Origin: Combretum micranthum
Taxonomy: Eukaryota; Streptophyta; Magnoliopsida; Myrtales; Combretaceae
Direction: 5' to 3'
Assembly (NCBI GenBank): GCA_024138025.1
Contig: JAMXBD010000428.1
Span: 248,001-312,000 of the forward strand
Length of the DNA: 64,000 bases
Below are positions 26,046-38,075 of this stretch, piece after piece. The notes under the pieces are model-generated. The model searched no databases. It was not told the DNA's origin and worked only from the letters and a program-made list of their open reading frames with translations. Within the stretch, counting starts at the first letter, position 1, and each line of letters begins with the position of its first letter. The position numbers and the translations under genes are program-made.

Positions 26046-26078
26046 TAACGCTTCTCTTTTCTTTAAAAAATAGATAAA

Positions 26079-26915
26079 ATGTGCGTAAAACTTGAATTGA
26101 AAAGAATATCTAATACGACGGCTTCGTTTGGTTCTAGGAAGCTATCCAAGGAAACCATGCCACAATCAGGCATCCTTCTCGAAGAACGACAAGAACAGAG
26201 AACATCCCTATCACAAGATCCAACTCAAGAAATCTTAACTACTATGAGACGCCTAGAAGAGATGATAAGAGCATACATGCAACATGTACCCACTACCTTT
26301 GCACCCGCTCCGGTTATGAAATCCTAACTCGGAACAACCTCAATATCTCGAGCACCTTCCTTCATGGCTAATCCAGAACCCGAGGTTAAGAGGCATAAAC
26401 AACTCAAACCTTTTAAAGATGCCGTTACTCCTAAGGTCAAATGATAGAAGTGTCAAGGAGGACATTTCCCCAAAAGGTGCCCACGACTATAGAACAAGTG
26501 TTACTTTTGTGGAAACCCTGATCACAAAATCCACGATTGTCCTAAAAAGAATGGTAATATCTGCTTTGGTTACGCTAAGGGAAGATATGGTGCTAACAAT
26601 CGCCCAACGACACTGAGTGAATGTTATACATGCAGATGCCCCATCCGCCAGACCAGGAATTACCCCAGAAATGCCAAAAAAACATGCTACATGTGCAAAG
26701 TGTGTTACCTCTATATACGTGAGGATCTAAAGTCACAATCTATGGGTCGACCCCATCTCATCCCCAAAGGAAATGACCCATCCAAGAAAGAATATGGAAC
26801 TTCGTCTAAAGATCCTACAACAATACCTCACCATACAAGAAAAGAAGAAGCTCTTAATGATGAAGACGAGGAATCAATAGGCTCAAAATGTCAAGGAGAT
26901 GTTCCTACCCTGTGA
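26079..26915 (+). pseudogene. gag fragment with an array of zinc knuckles (first copy)
   Basis: The plus strand first encodes a short helical region (TTMRRLEEMIRAYMQHVP). After several stops comes a run of cysteine boxes at about 26,450-26,720: KCQGGHFPKRC, CYFCGNPDHKIHDC (a perfect C-x2-C-x4-H-x4-C knuckle), NICFGYAKG, CYTCRCPIRQTRNYP and CYMCKVC. The spacing suggests about five knuckles, of which only the second is intact. Zinc knuckles bind RNA in retroelement nucleocapsid. The capsid core normally expected upstream is missing, so this copy is internally deleted. The region ends in an acidic tail (NDEDEESIG). Confidence 0.6.
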
Positions 26916-26986
26916 AGTGCAATCCGAAGTAGGGACGGAAGCTAAATCTTTCATAAAGCCTTTAAAGTATTGTTAGGAGTAACGCT

Positions 26987-26992
<6 letters not shown>

Positions 26993-27017
<25 letters not shown>
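26993..27017 (+). repeat. 25-base poly(A) tract
   Basis: Uninterrupted A run between the first and second gag-like regions. It is preceded by coding-like sequence and followed by AT-rich, 3'-UTR-like sequence. Confidence 0.8.
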
Positions 27018-27181
27018 CATTGTCTACGCAATGATTTGAAATTGTAACCATGTTTTGCATTCTTTCTTTGAACTTTTGTAAAGGAAGAACTTAAACCTTC
27101 CTTCTATTTTCATGTACTTGTTTTAATGATATGAATTTCCTTTTTATTACTTTGATTTCAGTCAGTTTTCGATATTTCTTC

Positions 27182-27206
27182 TATATATATATATATATAT
27201 ATATAT
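27182..27206. repeat. (TA)n microsatellite
   Basis: About 25 bases of perfect TA between the two gag-like regions. Confidence 0.9.
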
Positions 27207-27319
27207 CATTTCCGTACTTGATCGCTATTAGCATGTTTCTTCAATGTTTTTTCAAAAACTACTAAGACTTAATAACATTTGAGAATCTCACATAAAACTT
27301 AATAAAACCTATAGGGTAA

Positions 27320-28410
27320 ATAGAAGACACACTTGTGCGAAACGCAAACCAGAAATACCCCTTATAGAACCTGAGAACCAAAAAGGACCTCAACAACCAA
27401 ATCAACTAAGAGTGGACCCAGCTAACATCGAACAACTTACCAATCTCATAAGGGATTTCACGCAACAAGCTCATGCTATACTAGCATATGTACCTGCACA
27501 AGAAACGGCACTAGAAGTTCTAACACCACCTATTGAAACGGCACCAGCTGAGTTGCTATCACCAAGACCTTATCAAAGCATGTTGCCAGATTTCATAAAC
27601 TGCAATCGATATTTTGATGGTGCTTTTGGGAAACCGAATGAAGCTGAGCATTGGTTAGCACAAATAGAGCGATCTTTTAGTGCTTTTGAAGTACCACAAC
27701 ACCTTCAACTTACTTTTGGTACTTATATGTTGAGATTCAATGCAAGGACATGGTAGGAATCTAAAAGTAGGGAGCTGCTACCACCAATCACATGGGAGAT
27801 ATTTAGGCATGAATTCTTGGAGAACTTCTTCCATGGAAGCTTGAAAGTCCAATATAGTGCGAATTTCTTAAGTGTCTCTCAAGGAGGTTGTATGAAACAA
27901 ATTTTAGCAGGTTATTACAATATGCCCCTGAATTATATAAGAATAGCGAGGAACTCAAGAGGCAAGTATTCTTAAGAGGATTGGACGAAGACCTTCGTAT
28001 TAGGTTGATAGAGTTTGACATCAAAGGCTTTCGAGAATTAATAGAAAGAGCACGAATTGTGGAAGGTGCTAAGAAAAGGAGAAGGACGGAAAGGAATGTC
28101 ATGAAAAATGAGGAAGAGCTGATAAGTGGACCTAACTTAAGCCTCAAAGTCAACGAATTCAGACCATCGGTCAACTCGAGCAGAAAGAAGGATAAAAAGA
28201 CACCAGATATCTAATGTTGGAAATGTGGGGGGGGTGGGGAAGGGGGGGAGGGGATTATCCAAGACAATGTCCCAAGCTGCAACACAAGTTTTACTATTGC
28301 AGAAGTCTGAACCACAAAGTCTAAAGTTGTCCAAAGAAAACCACCACTATCTATCTCATCTGTAAGAAATCTGGACATATTACCAAACAATGCCTTAAAA
28401 AGAAAGGTAC
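27320..28410 (+). pseudogene. Ty3/gypsy gag, second copy, broken
   Basis: The open reading runs from well before the GTG at 27,412, with no clear ATG. Residues EQLTNLIRDF, then PDFINCNRYFDGAFGKPNEAEHWL and RFNARTW form the capsid start of Tekay/Del gag (the F-x-G and W-W boxes). The second tryptophan of the W-W box is now TAG (27,754-27,756). After a frame break the frame at 27,888-28,214 continues with RLLQYAPEL and LRGLDEDLRIRL, the conserved Y-A-P-x-L and F-x-x-G-L boxes, then a lysine/arginine-rich linker. Zinc-knuckle remnants follow at 28,215-28,410 (CWKCGGGG, NHKV-stop-SCPKK, LICKKSGHITKQC), with a G-rich expansion in the first. Gag forms the particle that packages element RNA. This copy cannot make a full protein. 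Confidence 0.75.
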
Positions 28411-29561
28411 GGATAACATTAAGAATGGAAATGATGGAAGGAATGGGAGATATTCGATAATACCCCCACAAGGAGTACGTGTATACAACCTACAAGGATC
28501 GTGGGTTTGCAAGGAAGCCAGCCACAAGGAGATAGAATTCGCTACCCTGGAAGAGCATGATAGTCATGGACGCGATTCAATATCTGGTTAGCATCATACA
28601 CTTAGATGTTAGATTGTCTTTTTACACCGCTAGGACTAAAGGAATGATTTGTTAGTAATGATAGTAGAATACATAATCACCAACACCTAGTATAGAATGG
28701 ATAGATATAAGATCGACAATAATTTAACACATATCAAAAGTAGAAATCAAATCAAATGCCATATACCTTGAAAACACCTATAACAAAGCACATCAAAAGC
28801 TTAAATATTTATAATTACCACCAAAAAGCTAGAACCAATGATAATATAATCTCAACATACAATTTCCAAACTTTTCCAAAATTAATGAAACATCTTGATC
28901 TCAAACATTGTCAAGATGATCACATAAATGATAAAACATCAATATCCTTAAGAATGGAAGGAGTATGAACATTGCGTATCTATTATGTGCATGTCGTATA
29001 TATACTCACATAAGAATGGAAAAGCGAATTCACAATCTTCTTTTGTTATATGGATGTACCAGTGTTATGTCATGATGTGTCGTCATCGTTCCAGAGTCAA
29101 GTCTAGTCAAGTGTTAGTCGTCCGTCGTCTTGGTTGAGTCTAAAGCTCTTTCAAAGGGGTCGAGTAAAGTGAAGGTTGAAAATCGCTGAACCAAATCTAT
29201 TGATTTTATATATATGTTATATTGCATGGAATATTAAACACACAAAATTAATGAAATGTTAAAAATTCTCAACACCATTGACCAAGAATAAATGAAAAAT
29301 AATAATTACGAAAGAAGAGATACTAAAACAACGATAAACTTCCAAAACCTTTTTAATGGAAGTGAAGCTAAAGAAAGGTATCAAATAAATGGGGGCAAAG
29401 AAACAACATAATGTAATCATACTACTGCCTCAAATAGACTTAACAAATAAAAGTACGATGAAATCCCATATGTCATGAATGCTAATAAAAAACAAAAACT
29501 TCCTCACCAAACTTTACAAAACTATATACATGTAACAAGTTTTGAGGACAAAACTTCCTTT
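28411..29561. other. non-coding 3' interior of the long-LTR element
   Basis: This is where protease, RT, RNase H and integrase would be expected in an autonomous element. I read all frames by eye and saw no DTG, Y-x-D-D, D-D-E or related motif, only AT-rich, stop-filled sequence. A small less AT-rich patch (about 29,060-29,180) contains repeated GTCAAGTCTAGTCAAGTGTTAG-like phrases. Confidence 0.55.
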
Positions 29562-29573
29562 AAGGGGGGTAGG
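29562..29573 (+). other. polypurine tract
   Basis: AAGGGGGGTAGG directly precedes the TG of the 3' LTR and follows GAGGACAAAACTTCCTTT, the usual arrangement for plus-strand DNA priming in Tekay/Del elements. Confidence 0.85.
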
Positions 29574-31333
29574 TTGTAAACCCTTAAAATTTTCATAATT
29601 CTTAGAAAATAATCCTAGAAGTCAAAAACCAAAACCAAAATCCTGAAAATCAACCTAAGTTAAAACAAAATTCTAAATAAGATCAAATACAAAAATCCTT
29701 AACTTTAACAAGAAGAGAACCCTCAAAACAAAATGGAAAATCCAACAATCGATTGATTCAATATCCGCACACCAATCAAATCATCTATTCGATTCCTAAC
29801 ACGTAAATCAAGATGATATATCCAAATAATGCTCGACAATGAAATACTAAAACCTTAAATCCTTTGGTGAAATTTAGAGTCAAAATTTTCAATTTCTACT
29901 AAAAGTCAAACTGAGTGAACCCATAACCCTAGACTCGGTTAAACGATCCCGAGAATTGAAAAATATTAAATAATCATAAATAAAATAAAATAAGCCATAG
30001 ATGTTGAACCAAAAATATAACACAGACAAAACCCTAAAATTTTATGATTTTACAAATAAAACCAACAAGTCAGAAGTCAAACCAGAACCCTAAAAGTCAA
30101 CAAAGTCTACAACAAACCCTAGAATTTAAGATTCGGCAATCCCGCGCTCTTAAACCCTAAACAACGGAATTGAAATAATTGTTAATAATAGTTCTTAATA
30201 ATATAGGAAAGGTTAAAAAAATATTAGATTCGCAAATTTCTAGAATCTTTTGGATCCGAACAAAATCAATTTTCGAAAACCATGCCACGGTACACCGGAC
30301 TGTAAAAATATTCCGTTAATACCATTTGACTCATAATAGTATAAGAAATTCAAAAATATCAGTTTCATAATTTTTCGGTATCTAAAAATATATGATATAG
30401 ACCATTTACACGTATTTTTATTACTACCAGTATTTTATTTGTCTAATGTACTATCATAGTACTATTCCTGCTATTCATTACTATTCGTCTATCTCTACTT
30501 TTTACTACCTATTTTACAACCTATATACCTATTTCTTACAATTTTCTTTTCCCATAAAAATTTTTACACCACATATTACTAAACTTCTCTTACACTTTTC
30601 TTTTAAAATTAATTTTTAATCACTTCTCTCTCTCCCTTCCCCATGATGCCGTCCACCCCTCTCTCTCTTCTCTGTCAAATTATTTTCTTTTTTAATTTAT
30701 TTTATTATATCTAATTTTCACTCCAAAATTCTATAAATACCCTTTCACTCCTTCAATCTTTTACACAACTCATTTTTACTACAAAACTCTCTCAAAATCT
30801 CTTCACAAATACTCTCCCAAAACACTCCTAAGCTTTCTTCTTCTTCTTCATACACAAAACCCATTTACATATACTACTCTCAACTCTATTTAGGTAAAAA
30901 TTCTTTTCATATTCTTACTACCATGTCATGTAACTTTACATAACCATGGTGTGAGTTTCCTAAACATAATGTTATGGAAGCTATACTATGTTCATGTATG
31001 GTTCTTGTTCATGAACATCCATTTCTATATTTTTATGTTGTTGTTATTATACTTTGCTCATATTATTGTTGTTATTTTGATAACTTCTTATTCATGTCTA
31101 ACTAAATATATTTATGTATCTATATATATTCTTTAGAGCATATGAGCTCACTTGTTATTTATTTATTTTCATGCTTTTCAATTTATTTACTTATTTTATG
31201 CTATTTTAAAACTAGTCTTTCTAGTCTTAAACTTGTCCTTATCAAGTCAAAACAACTTTTTTTTCTTTTCTTTTTCTTTTTCTTTTTTTCTTTTTCTTTT
31301 TCTTTTCTTTTAGGACTAGTCTATTCTTAGTTT

Positions 31334-31411
31334 CGGGTTACCTTAATGAAGCTAAGGCTCTTAATACTTGACCGGGTTACCTTGATGAAGCTAAGGTTCT
31401 CAATACTTGAT
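31334..31411. repeat. 39-bp tandem duplication inside the 3' LTR
   Basis: CGGGTTACCTTAATGAAGC and CGGGTTACCTTGATGAAGC start two adjacent units of 39 bases with only a few differences. I did not see this duplication in the 5' LTR. Confidence 0.8.
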
Positions 31412-32439
31412 ATTATTATCTTGCTTATTATTATTTGCTTCCGATATCTTTCTTATATTCTTATTATTTTATATGCTCATGTACATGCATAACCATAATG
31501 ATATTGTCTCAACAAAGGTTTATAGGAAAATTTTCATTAACAAAGGAAATGCGATCAAACTCTTTTATCTTGTAACTTTGTCACTAAATAAAGATTTTGT
31601 CAACAAAACATAGAAAAATGATTTTTTTTTTTTTTTAATAACTTCTTGTCAAACTCACTATGAATTTTCTTGGGAAATAACAAGAATGGTTTTCCAAAGA
31701 AACTAACTAAGAAAATCAACATTCTCTTTTCATAATAGACAACCTAAGGTTTAGTATTAATAATTTGTGATATGCAAGTTTTTCATAAAAAGCCTAAGAT
31801 TGGAATCTTTTCAACTTCTTAATAAAAACTGAAAAGTAAACTAGTTTTCAAAGTTAAGATAAAATCAATCCACTAAATTATAAACTCACTAAGCAAAATA
31901 AAGGTTTCCGAATTTAAGTAATATACCCATTTTCATAGAAATAAACAGAATATAAACTTGATAAATTTCGAAAAACAATAGTTGTTATCAACAACATAGG
32001 AAAATAATGAAACATGATTTTTCCTTCAAAAAAAAAGTGGTAAAAGACTTAACATACCAAGTTTAGAAACAAAAATTTATTCTAAAGGGATTAGGAAATG
32101 AAAATATAATAGGAAAAAGATTTGTTTATCAAACCGTTCTCTTTTAAAGGAGAACTATGAATAACTCAAATTTTGTATGATATCGACAACTTGATAGTAA
32201 TTTTACAAATTTCAATCCTTAATACTAGAAGTAAAATTTTATAGGAAATCAAACTTATCTTAGAAAAGAAATTGGATGACAAAATAAGAAATATATTCAT
32301 TTACAATAACTAAGAATTTGTGAAGTTCCCTCAAAACAATTAGAAAAGAAAATGTTAAAAATTCAAGTTTCCAACACCGTAAGGTGAATTGCTTTGTGAA
32401 AAATAATTGTTGAGACAAAACTATTAAATTTTGCATACT

Positions 32440-32447
<8 letters not shown>

Positions 32448-32471
<24 letters not shown>
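32448..32471. repeat. (TA)n microsatellite
   Basis: About 24 bases of perfect TA in the 3' LTR. Confidence 0.9.
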
Positions 32472-32474
<3 letters not shown>

Positions 32475-34221
32475 GTTTCCAAAGGATTTCTCCAACTATA
32501 CAGATATACATTTTTTATACAAGTAATTTTCGAATAAAGAAAAGTTTGTAAACTTGTGTTTTGAAAACTATAATTTTCATGATGAATCTGTACCTTAGGG
32601 TTTCGAAACCTAAACGACCTTATATGACAAAAATAACCTTAGAAATAGATAGATTTTTTCAAATAGGTAGAAAAACGATATATTATATGCGAAATTCTAA
32701 GATAAAATGAGTAAGTTATAACCATTTTAAGTTAGAATTTCATTCTATGTAATTTTTGACGAACATAGTGAAATAGAATTAGAAAGTTTAAGTAAAAATT
32801 CTATGAAATACTCATCTCAAGTAATTATTTTGTCTAGGTAACGCGAAATACAAGATTCCCCTTTTTGAGGATTACTGCGACTAAGAAGATTACGAAATGG
32901 ACGAGTGAGTTATTTCCTCTTAATTCCGTTACTTGCTTGTGCTTGTAGAATAGTGACATTAGAAAACTAAGGAAAGATAAAAATGGACATGTATGGGGAC
33001 TTCAGGGATATGTATATATGTGATTCTATGATTATGTGACGAAATGAGAAACAAGAATATCGCAACTTCGAATTGTTTGTTTAAGTATTTTATTTACTTA
33101 CATATATGTTTGCTTATTTTTGCTAAATTATTTGATTGTCCCTAAGAAACCTTAATAAGGTTTGATTTAAGAAAAATAAAACGTTCACGCATGGCATCCA
33201 TTGAATCACATTTCTTTCGAAAGGCTGCTACTCCTACGCGTAGAGTTGGATGGGCTGTTATCGTGCTAGGACACGACCCTATTTCTTCCTAGAGAATCCA
33301 CATCGCTCAAGGAATGCGACTCTAGGTTCGGAACCGAGCCAACCAAACGCTTTTAGTAGGGACCTGAGAACTAGCAGTAGAAGGTCAAGGATCTTCATTA
33401 ACAATTCCTTAACTTTCGATATGGAGGGATAAATCGGTTCTATATATGGTTTCTAGATAACCATATATATTTTTGTAATCACGTGATTGTTGCATAGCAT
33501 GCATAGCATATACATGAAAAATTAAATGAACTTGTTTGAAATCATGGTGCGAATGAAAAAGGAATACCTCACTAAGCTAGTTGTAAGCTTATACCCCCAT
33601 AGATTTTGTTGAAACAAGTATACCCGTGACTTTAATCGAAGATCATGACATTAAGGAGGTCATAGATGGATGTTAAACTTTTATGAAGGCAATGGGAACA
33701 TAGGATGAAGTTATTTTGTAAGATTCCTTATATGTAATGTATACTATGTTAGTATTTTAGAAATTTCTAGGAAGTGTATTTATATTAACTTGAAGACAAT
33801 AGCAGTGTATGCCCAAAGAATTATAATCAACCATGTTTATGTTTTATGATAAGCATTCTTTATCTTATTACTTAATCATTATCAATGTAAATTGTGTTAC
33901 TCCGATGCGTTTCCTTGGTTGTGATGTATGCCTTGTAAATGATATGGAAGCCTTTGCGTGACTAAGGCAGTCATTCTTAGACTTTAGTATTGTGTACGGT
34001 GGACTGCTACGTTTAAGGTATCCCTCGGGGCATGACACCTAAGCTTTTGAAATTTCCATGATCGTAAACTCCCTCTTCTTTCATGTTTTTCATCATCATT
34101 TTCTTCTTTAATCTTTTTAGACTTGAAATTTTGGGTAAAATTTGAGAGAAAAGATAAGAGGAAGAGAAGAAGAAAAGAAATTGGTAAAGAAAGAGAGAAG
34201 AAAAAAGAAAGAAAAAGAAGC

Positions 34222-34225
34222 AGTC

Positions 34226-34259
<34 letters not shown>

Positions 34260-34261
34260 AG
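34222..34261. repeat. (GA)n microsatellite
   Basis: A nearly perfect GA run of about 40 bases within a longer purine-rich stretch beginning near 34,140. Confidence 0.85.
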
Positions 34262-34269
34262 AATAAATA

Positions 34270-35220
34270 GGATAAAAACGAAATAATTAAGGATACTTAT
34301 GGGGTAAAGGGGTTTGGTTTAAACTTTTCAGATAATTTTCTTGAGTACCAAAAAGGATTGGGAGATAATATTACAGGTATAACATATAAATCATTAGCTT
34401 GAGTTGGAACTCAAGTTTAAGAATTTAATTTTGTACAAATTTTGGTATTTAGTTTGAGCTCGGGTTCAAAACTGATATTTTTAAATATGCATTTGAACTC
34501 AAAATTTATAGGAATCAACAAAATAGAATTCTGGGTTAAAATGGCTAATTTAAGACATTTTATAAATTTTGGTAATGAATTTGAGGAGTTTTTGGTGATT
34601 GGTAAAATAAAAGAAATAGCATCTAATTTGACGATTTTGAAGAATTGAATAAACCAATTTTATGAGATAAGCTAAAATTTGAAGTTTACATTTTTACTAA
34701 ACATAGAAATTGAATGTTTCTAAGAATTTAGAGATTTAGAATTAAAAGAAAAAAAGTTCAGTTGAATTTTATAAAAGATAAAAGGATTTGTTTTGTTGAA
34801 GAAGTTAGCTAAAGCAAATTAGCTAAAAAAATGGGTTATGTGAAATCTCAAATCTAATTTAATTTATTTATTATTTGGTTAAGACAAGTTATTTAATTTT
34901 ATCTTATTAATTATCTTACTTGGCTTAATTCAATTATCCAAGATCAATTCCTAACTTAAGTTTTAATTTCAAGTTTTGCTATTATTTTTCATTCCTTAAA
35001 GAAATTTTTATTCATTTGTTAAAGCATTCATATTTATTAATTTTTTTTATACTACAAGTAGTATAATTATGTTGTGTTGATCTTTTATCACATTTATTTG
35101 AATTTCTTACAATTTTAATTTTCTACAAGATATTTTGAGATTTAAATGTTTCCTTAACTTTACACAAATGATATTTTATGCAATAGAGCATATGTAAACA
35201 ATAAGAATTAGTTTAGTGAT
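34270..35220. other. AT-rich sequence, no feature recognised
   Basis: Only short chance frames and A/T runs; no repeat structure was found. Confidence 0.5.
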
Positions 35221-37560
35221 TTCAACCTTCACTTACTTGATTTTTTTAGAAAAGACTCAAACTTAATAAAGGCGATAGACAACAGATAATATAACTGGAC
35301 TTGATTTGACTTATCTTTAACTTGAGACGACACAAGACAACACGATACTGACATACCCGACCGACAAACTCAATAATTGAATCTTATGAACTTACTTTTC
35401 CATTCTTATCTGAATATATATAATAGTATGCATATAAAATATGCAGGGCTCATATTCTTTTAATCATTAAACATATTATGTTTCATAATTTTCATTAATG
35501 TAATCATCTTGATAAGATTAAAATCAAGATGTTTCATGTTTGTTCTCTACATATTTTCCAAATTATCATTATCTTATGAGAATTGAAATTAAGTCATCTG
35601 ATTATGTCATTGAGTTATTATCAATAATTGATAGCAAAAACTATGGACAATTGTATCTTAAAATTTTATTGTTATTCATTCAAGTTTTGATCATCAATTA
35701 GATTGTTGATATTTATAAAACGTAAAAAATCAAGAGTGAATTCTATGATTTCTTTTAAAACATTTCCAAAAACTTCACATTATTTACTTAATGATTTTAT
35801 ATTTGAGTTGTAAAACTATGGATTGTTGCAATGCATGTACGTTTAAGTTTGAGAGTCTAATAAACTTTATTCCACATTATTTAGTGGTCGCATCAAATCC
35901 GGACATTCATCATTTCAAACTACACACTTATTATCAAGCAAGTAGTTGTCACTTTAAACTTTAAGATTTGTGATTCATTCATAAAACACATAACATACAA
36001 GATTTTCTAACCCCATGCACTTGATTCATTTTGATGGTGCTTATACTATATTTCACTATAATACAACCACAAACAAAGTAAAAAGACTCGAGTTACTTAC
36101 CGTTGCATATCGCCTCAATCGTCGTAATAATCACTCGAGAAATCCAGGTCTTGATATAGGGTTCCCATAAGATAAAAAACTTGTGTTACTAACTATTTAA
36201 CAAGGTAAGGAAGGATTAAACAAGATCTTGGAGCTAAAGGAAACAAAAACATAAACCAAAGGCTATACACCCGTGTTCATGCCTTATATCAAGGGCCATA
36301 GAACACTAGACAAGGGAACAGAAAGGGCTATGCCCCTTACCACACCAAGTAGAGAGGGGCGTATGGGATAAGGTAACACACAAATGCCACCATGCCCACA
36401 CCACGATCCATATGAAAGGGAGTATCAACCCAGGTATGGGTATATAAGCTACCATACCCATTGCCATACCCCATGACGAGGGGCGTATCCACCCAAAAGA
36501 CACCTATAGAACACATCACACCCTCCATCACACCACATGTTCATTCAGCAGCGAACTGCACTTTTAAACTATACATTTTTACACACTTTAACCAACTTTG
36601 AAGGTCTCATATCCATCAAATACACTCTAGCATTATCATAAAGACTTAGCTTCACCATTCTTATCTTCATATAACCTTATACATATCCAACTTCTCATCA
36701 ACTCCACAACTAACCTTCATATTCCATAACATCCATGACTTAAGACTTCATATCACAATTTCATAACTTCACATCATATATCTAACAACAATACTCATAA
36801 CCATCCTATTCAAACCAACAACTAACAAGAACACTTATCTTACCTATGCTTATCTTGACTTAAAGATGGAAGTTTAGCTTGAATTTCTTTATGATTAAGA
36901 AGAGAAATTGAAGATGAGCTGTGGAGTGTGTGTGTGTGTGTGTGCATGTGTGTGAAATATGTCGGTTTGGAAGAAGGAAAAGGAAGTAAAATTTCTGTCA
37001 CCTTAAGGATAATTATGCATATGTGTATATATAAGAAATTGTTAACTTTATGGCATTTGAATGTGATAATGTGTGTGTGGTTATAGGGTAATTATGGTGG
37101 GCTAGAGGACTTAATTTTGCAGCAAAAGCTTAGGCTTGGTTCATGGTTTAATGCGCAAGTTAACTTCTACACATCTAAAGCATTAAAGTCAATACTTACA
37201 TGAAATCAATACAAAGTTTAGTGAACTTAGTTTATAAATTCTATATGATTAGATAATATCTTATAAGAATCCATATTGATATTCTTAATAATATAGGAGT
37301 TAGGTTTATGAAATTCAAATTTCTAAAAGAATTTGAAAACATAAATTAATTGGAAAACATCTTGAAATAACTCAAATGAAAATTTTGAATTTCTATTCTC
37401 ACTACATCTATTTTACAAAAGTTATTGTAATAAAATTTATCCAACATTCCATACATCTAAAGCTCATAATCAAAATACATAAATTTTAAAATCTATTTCT
37501 AAGCTTGATTATGGAAAAACTTGGGGATTATAATACCCCTTAATTTTAATCACAAACTCC
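35220..37560 (-). repeat. LTR-like segment related to the long-LTR element
   Basis: Read on the minus strand, the order is an AT-rich U3-like part, TATATATACACATATG (about 37,020-37,035), a pyrimidine/CA-rich leader with a CA microsatellite (36,927-36,944), a donor-like AGGTAAG (about 36,850), a GC-richer part with repeated GGGGCGTAT boxes (36,306-36,503), then GATTATTACGACGATTGAGG followed by CGGTAAGTAAC (about 36,095-36,135). LTRs at 21-24.9 kb and 29.6-34.0 kb have an equivalent GATTA(T/C)T(A/G)CGA block followed by GTGAGTT. The ends were not found, so it may be a truncated or solo LTR of a sister family. Confidence 0.35.
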
Positions 37561-38075
37561 CTTGCATTGTCGATTCTAGGGTATTAATGGTTTAACATTA
37601 TTAACTATCATCATCTACATCAACTTCAAACTTAGCCTGTTAAATTGCTTCCAAGCCTCATATAGGGACAGTAATGACTATAGTATTTTCATTCAAATTT
37701 AACCATGTCTAAATCTATAACATCCATCTGAAACCGGATGTACTTGGACCAATCTATAGAGTTTAGCCTATTGAACTTGACCATCCTATTGCCTAAAGCG
37801 AATAAATTAGTAGATGTTGAAAACGTTATACAAGCTTACGCATTAATACTTTAGGTAAACTTAAGTGGTGCAAAATAAATAATAAACTTTGATTATGTAT
37901 TTAAGATCACCTTCAGACGATACTTGAATACATAACTTAAACAATAATGATGCTAACACATATATGCCTTAATAGACAATCTATCATACTTGTTGCAAGT
38001 GATATTCTACCAGTGGAGATTGGTAGGCCTACAACCAAAGAAAACTCGTTAGTGATGAGCAAATGGCATCCCTTG
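37561..38075. other. AT-rich sequence, no feature recognised
   Basis: No protein similarity or repeat end was visible. Confidence 0.45.

Larger units (their letters stand above)
21053..34037 (+). mobile_element. 13-kb long-LTR, gag-only retrotransposon
   Basis: LTRs of 3829 bp (21053-24881) and 4463 bp (29575-34037) share the start TGTAAACCC and the end GGGGC(G/A)TGACA, and align with roughly 25-30% difference by eye. Inside are an initiator-Met primer site at 24890-24901 and a polypurine tract at 29562-29573, both in the expected places. The 4.69-kb interior shows gag and zinc-knuckle regions but no protease, RT, RNase H or integrase in any frame. LTR length, iMet primer and the TTTAAGGGGGGTAGG purine tract fit the Tekay/Del lineage of Ty3/gypsy. 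The missing pol fits a LARD or TR-GAG type non-autonomous element. The flanks are GCCAA and CCTAA, which could be an eroded 5-bp duplication. An alternative is two LTRs from different related insertions. Confidence 0.7.
29575..34037 (+). repeat. 3' LTR (4.5 kb) of gag-only element
   Basis: Starts TGTAAACCCTTAAAATTT and ends GGGGCATGACA. It has a CTATAAATACCC promoter-like box at about 30,731 and a CT-rich leader (30,760-30,890) ending ATTTAGGTAAAAA. A 39-bp tandem duplication (31,334-31,411) and a CT-rich run (31,259-31,311) lie downstream. It aligns with the 5' LTR at the start, around the promoter, around 32,580-32,930 and at the end; it is 634 bp longer. Confidence 0.75.

Noticed and set aside
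36306..36531. Two overlapping minus-strand frames rich in W, G and P
   Set aside because: They read a repeated GC-richer patch in two frames at once, which shows composition rather than coding.
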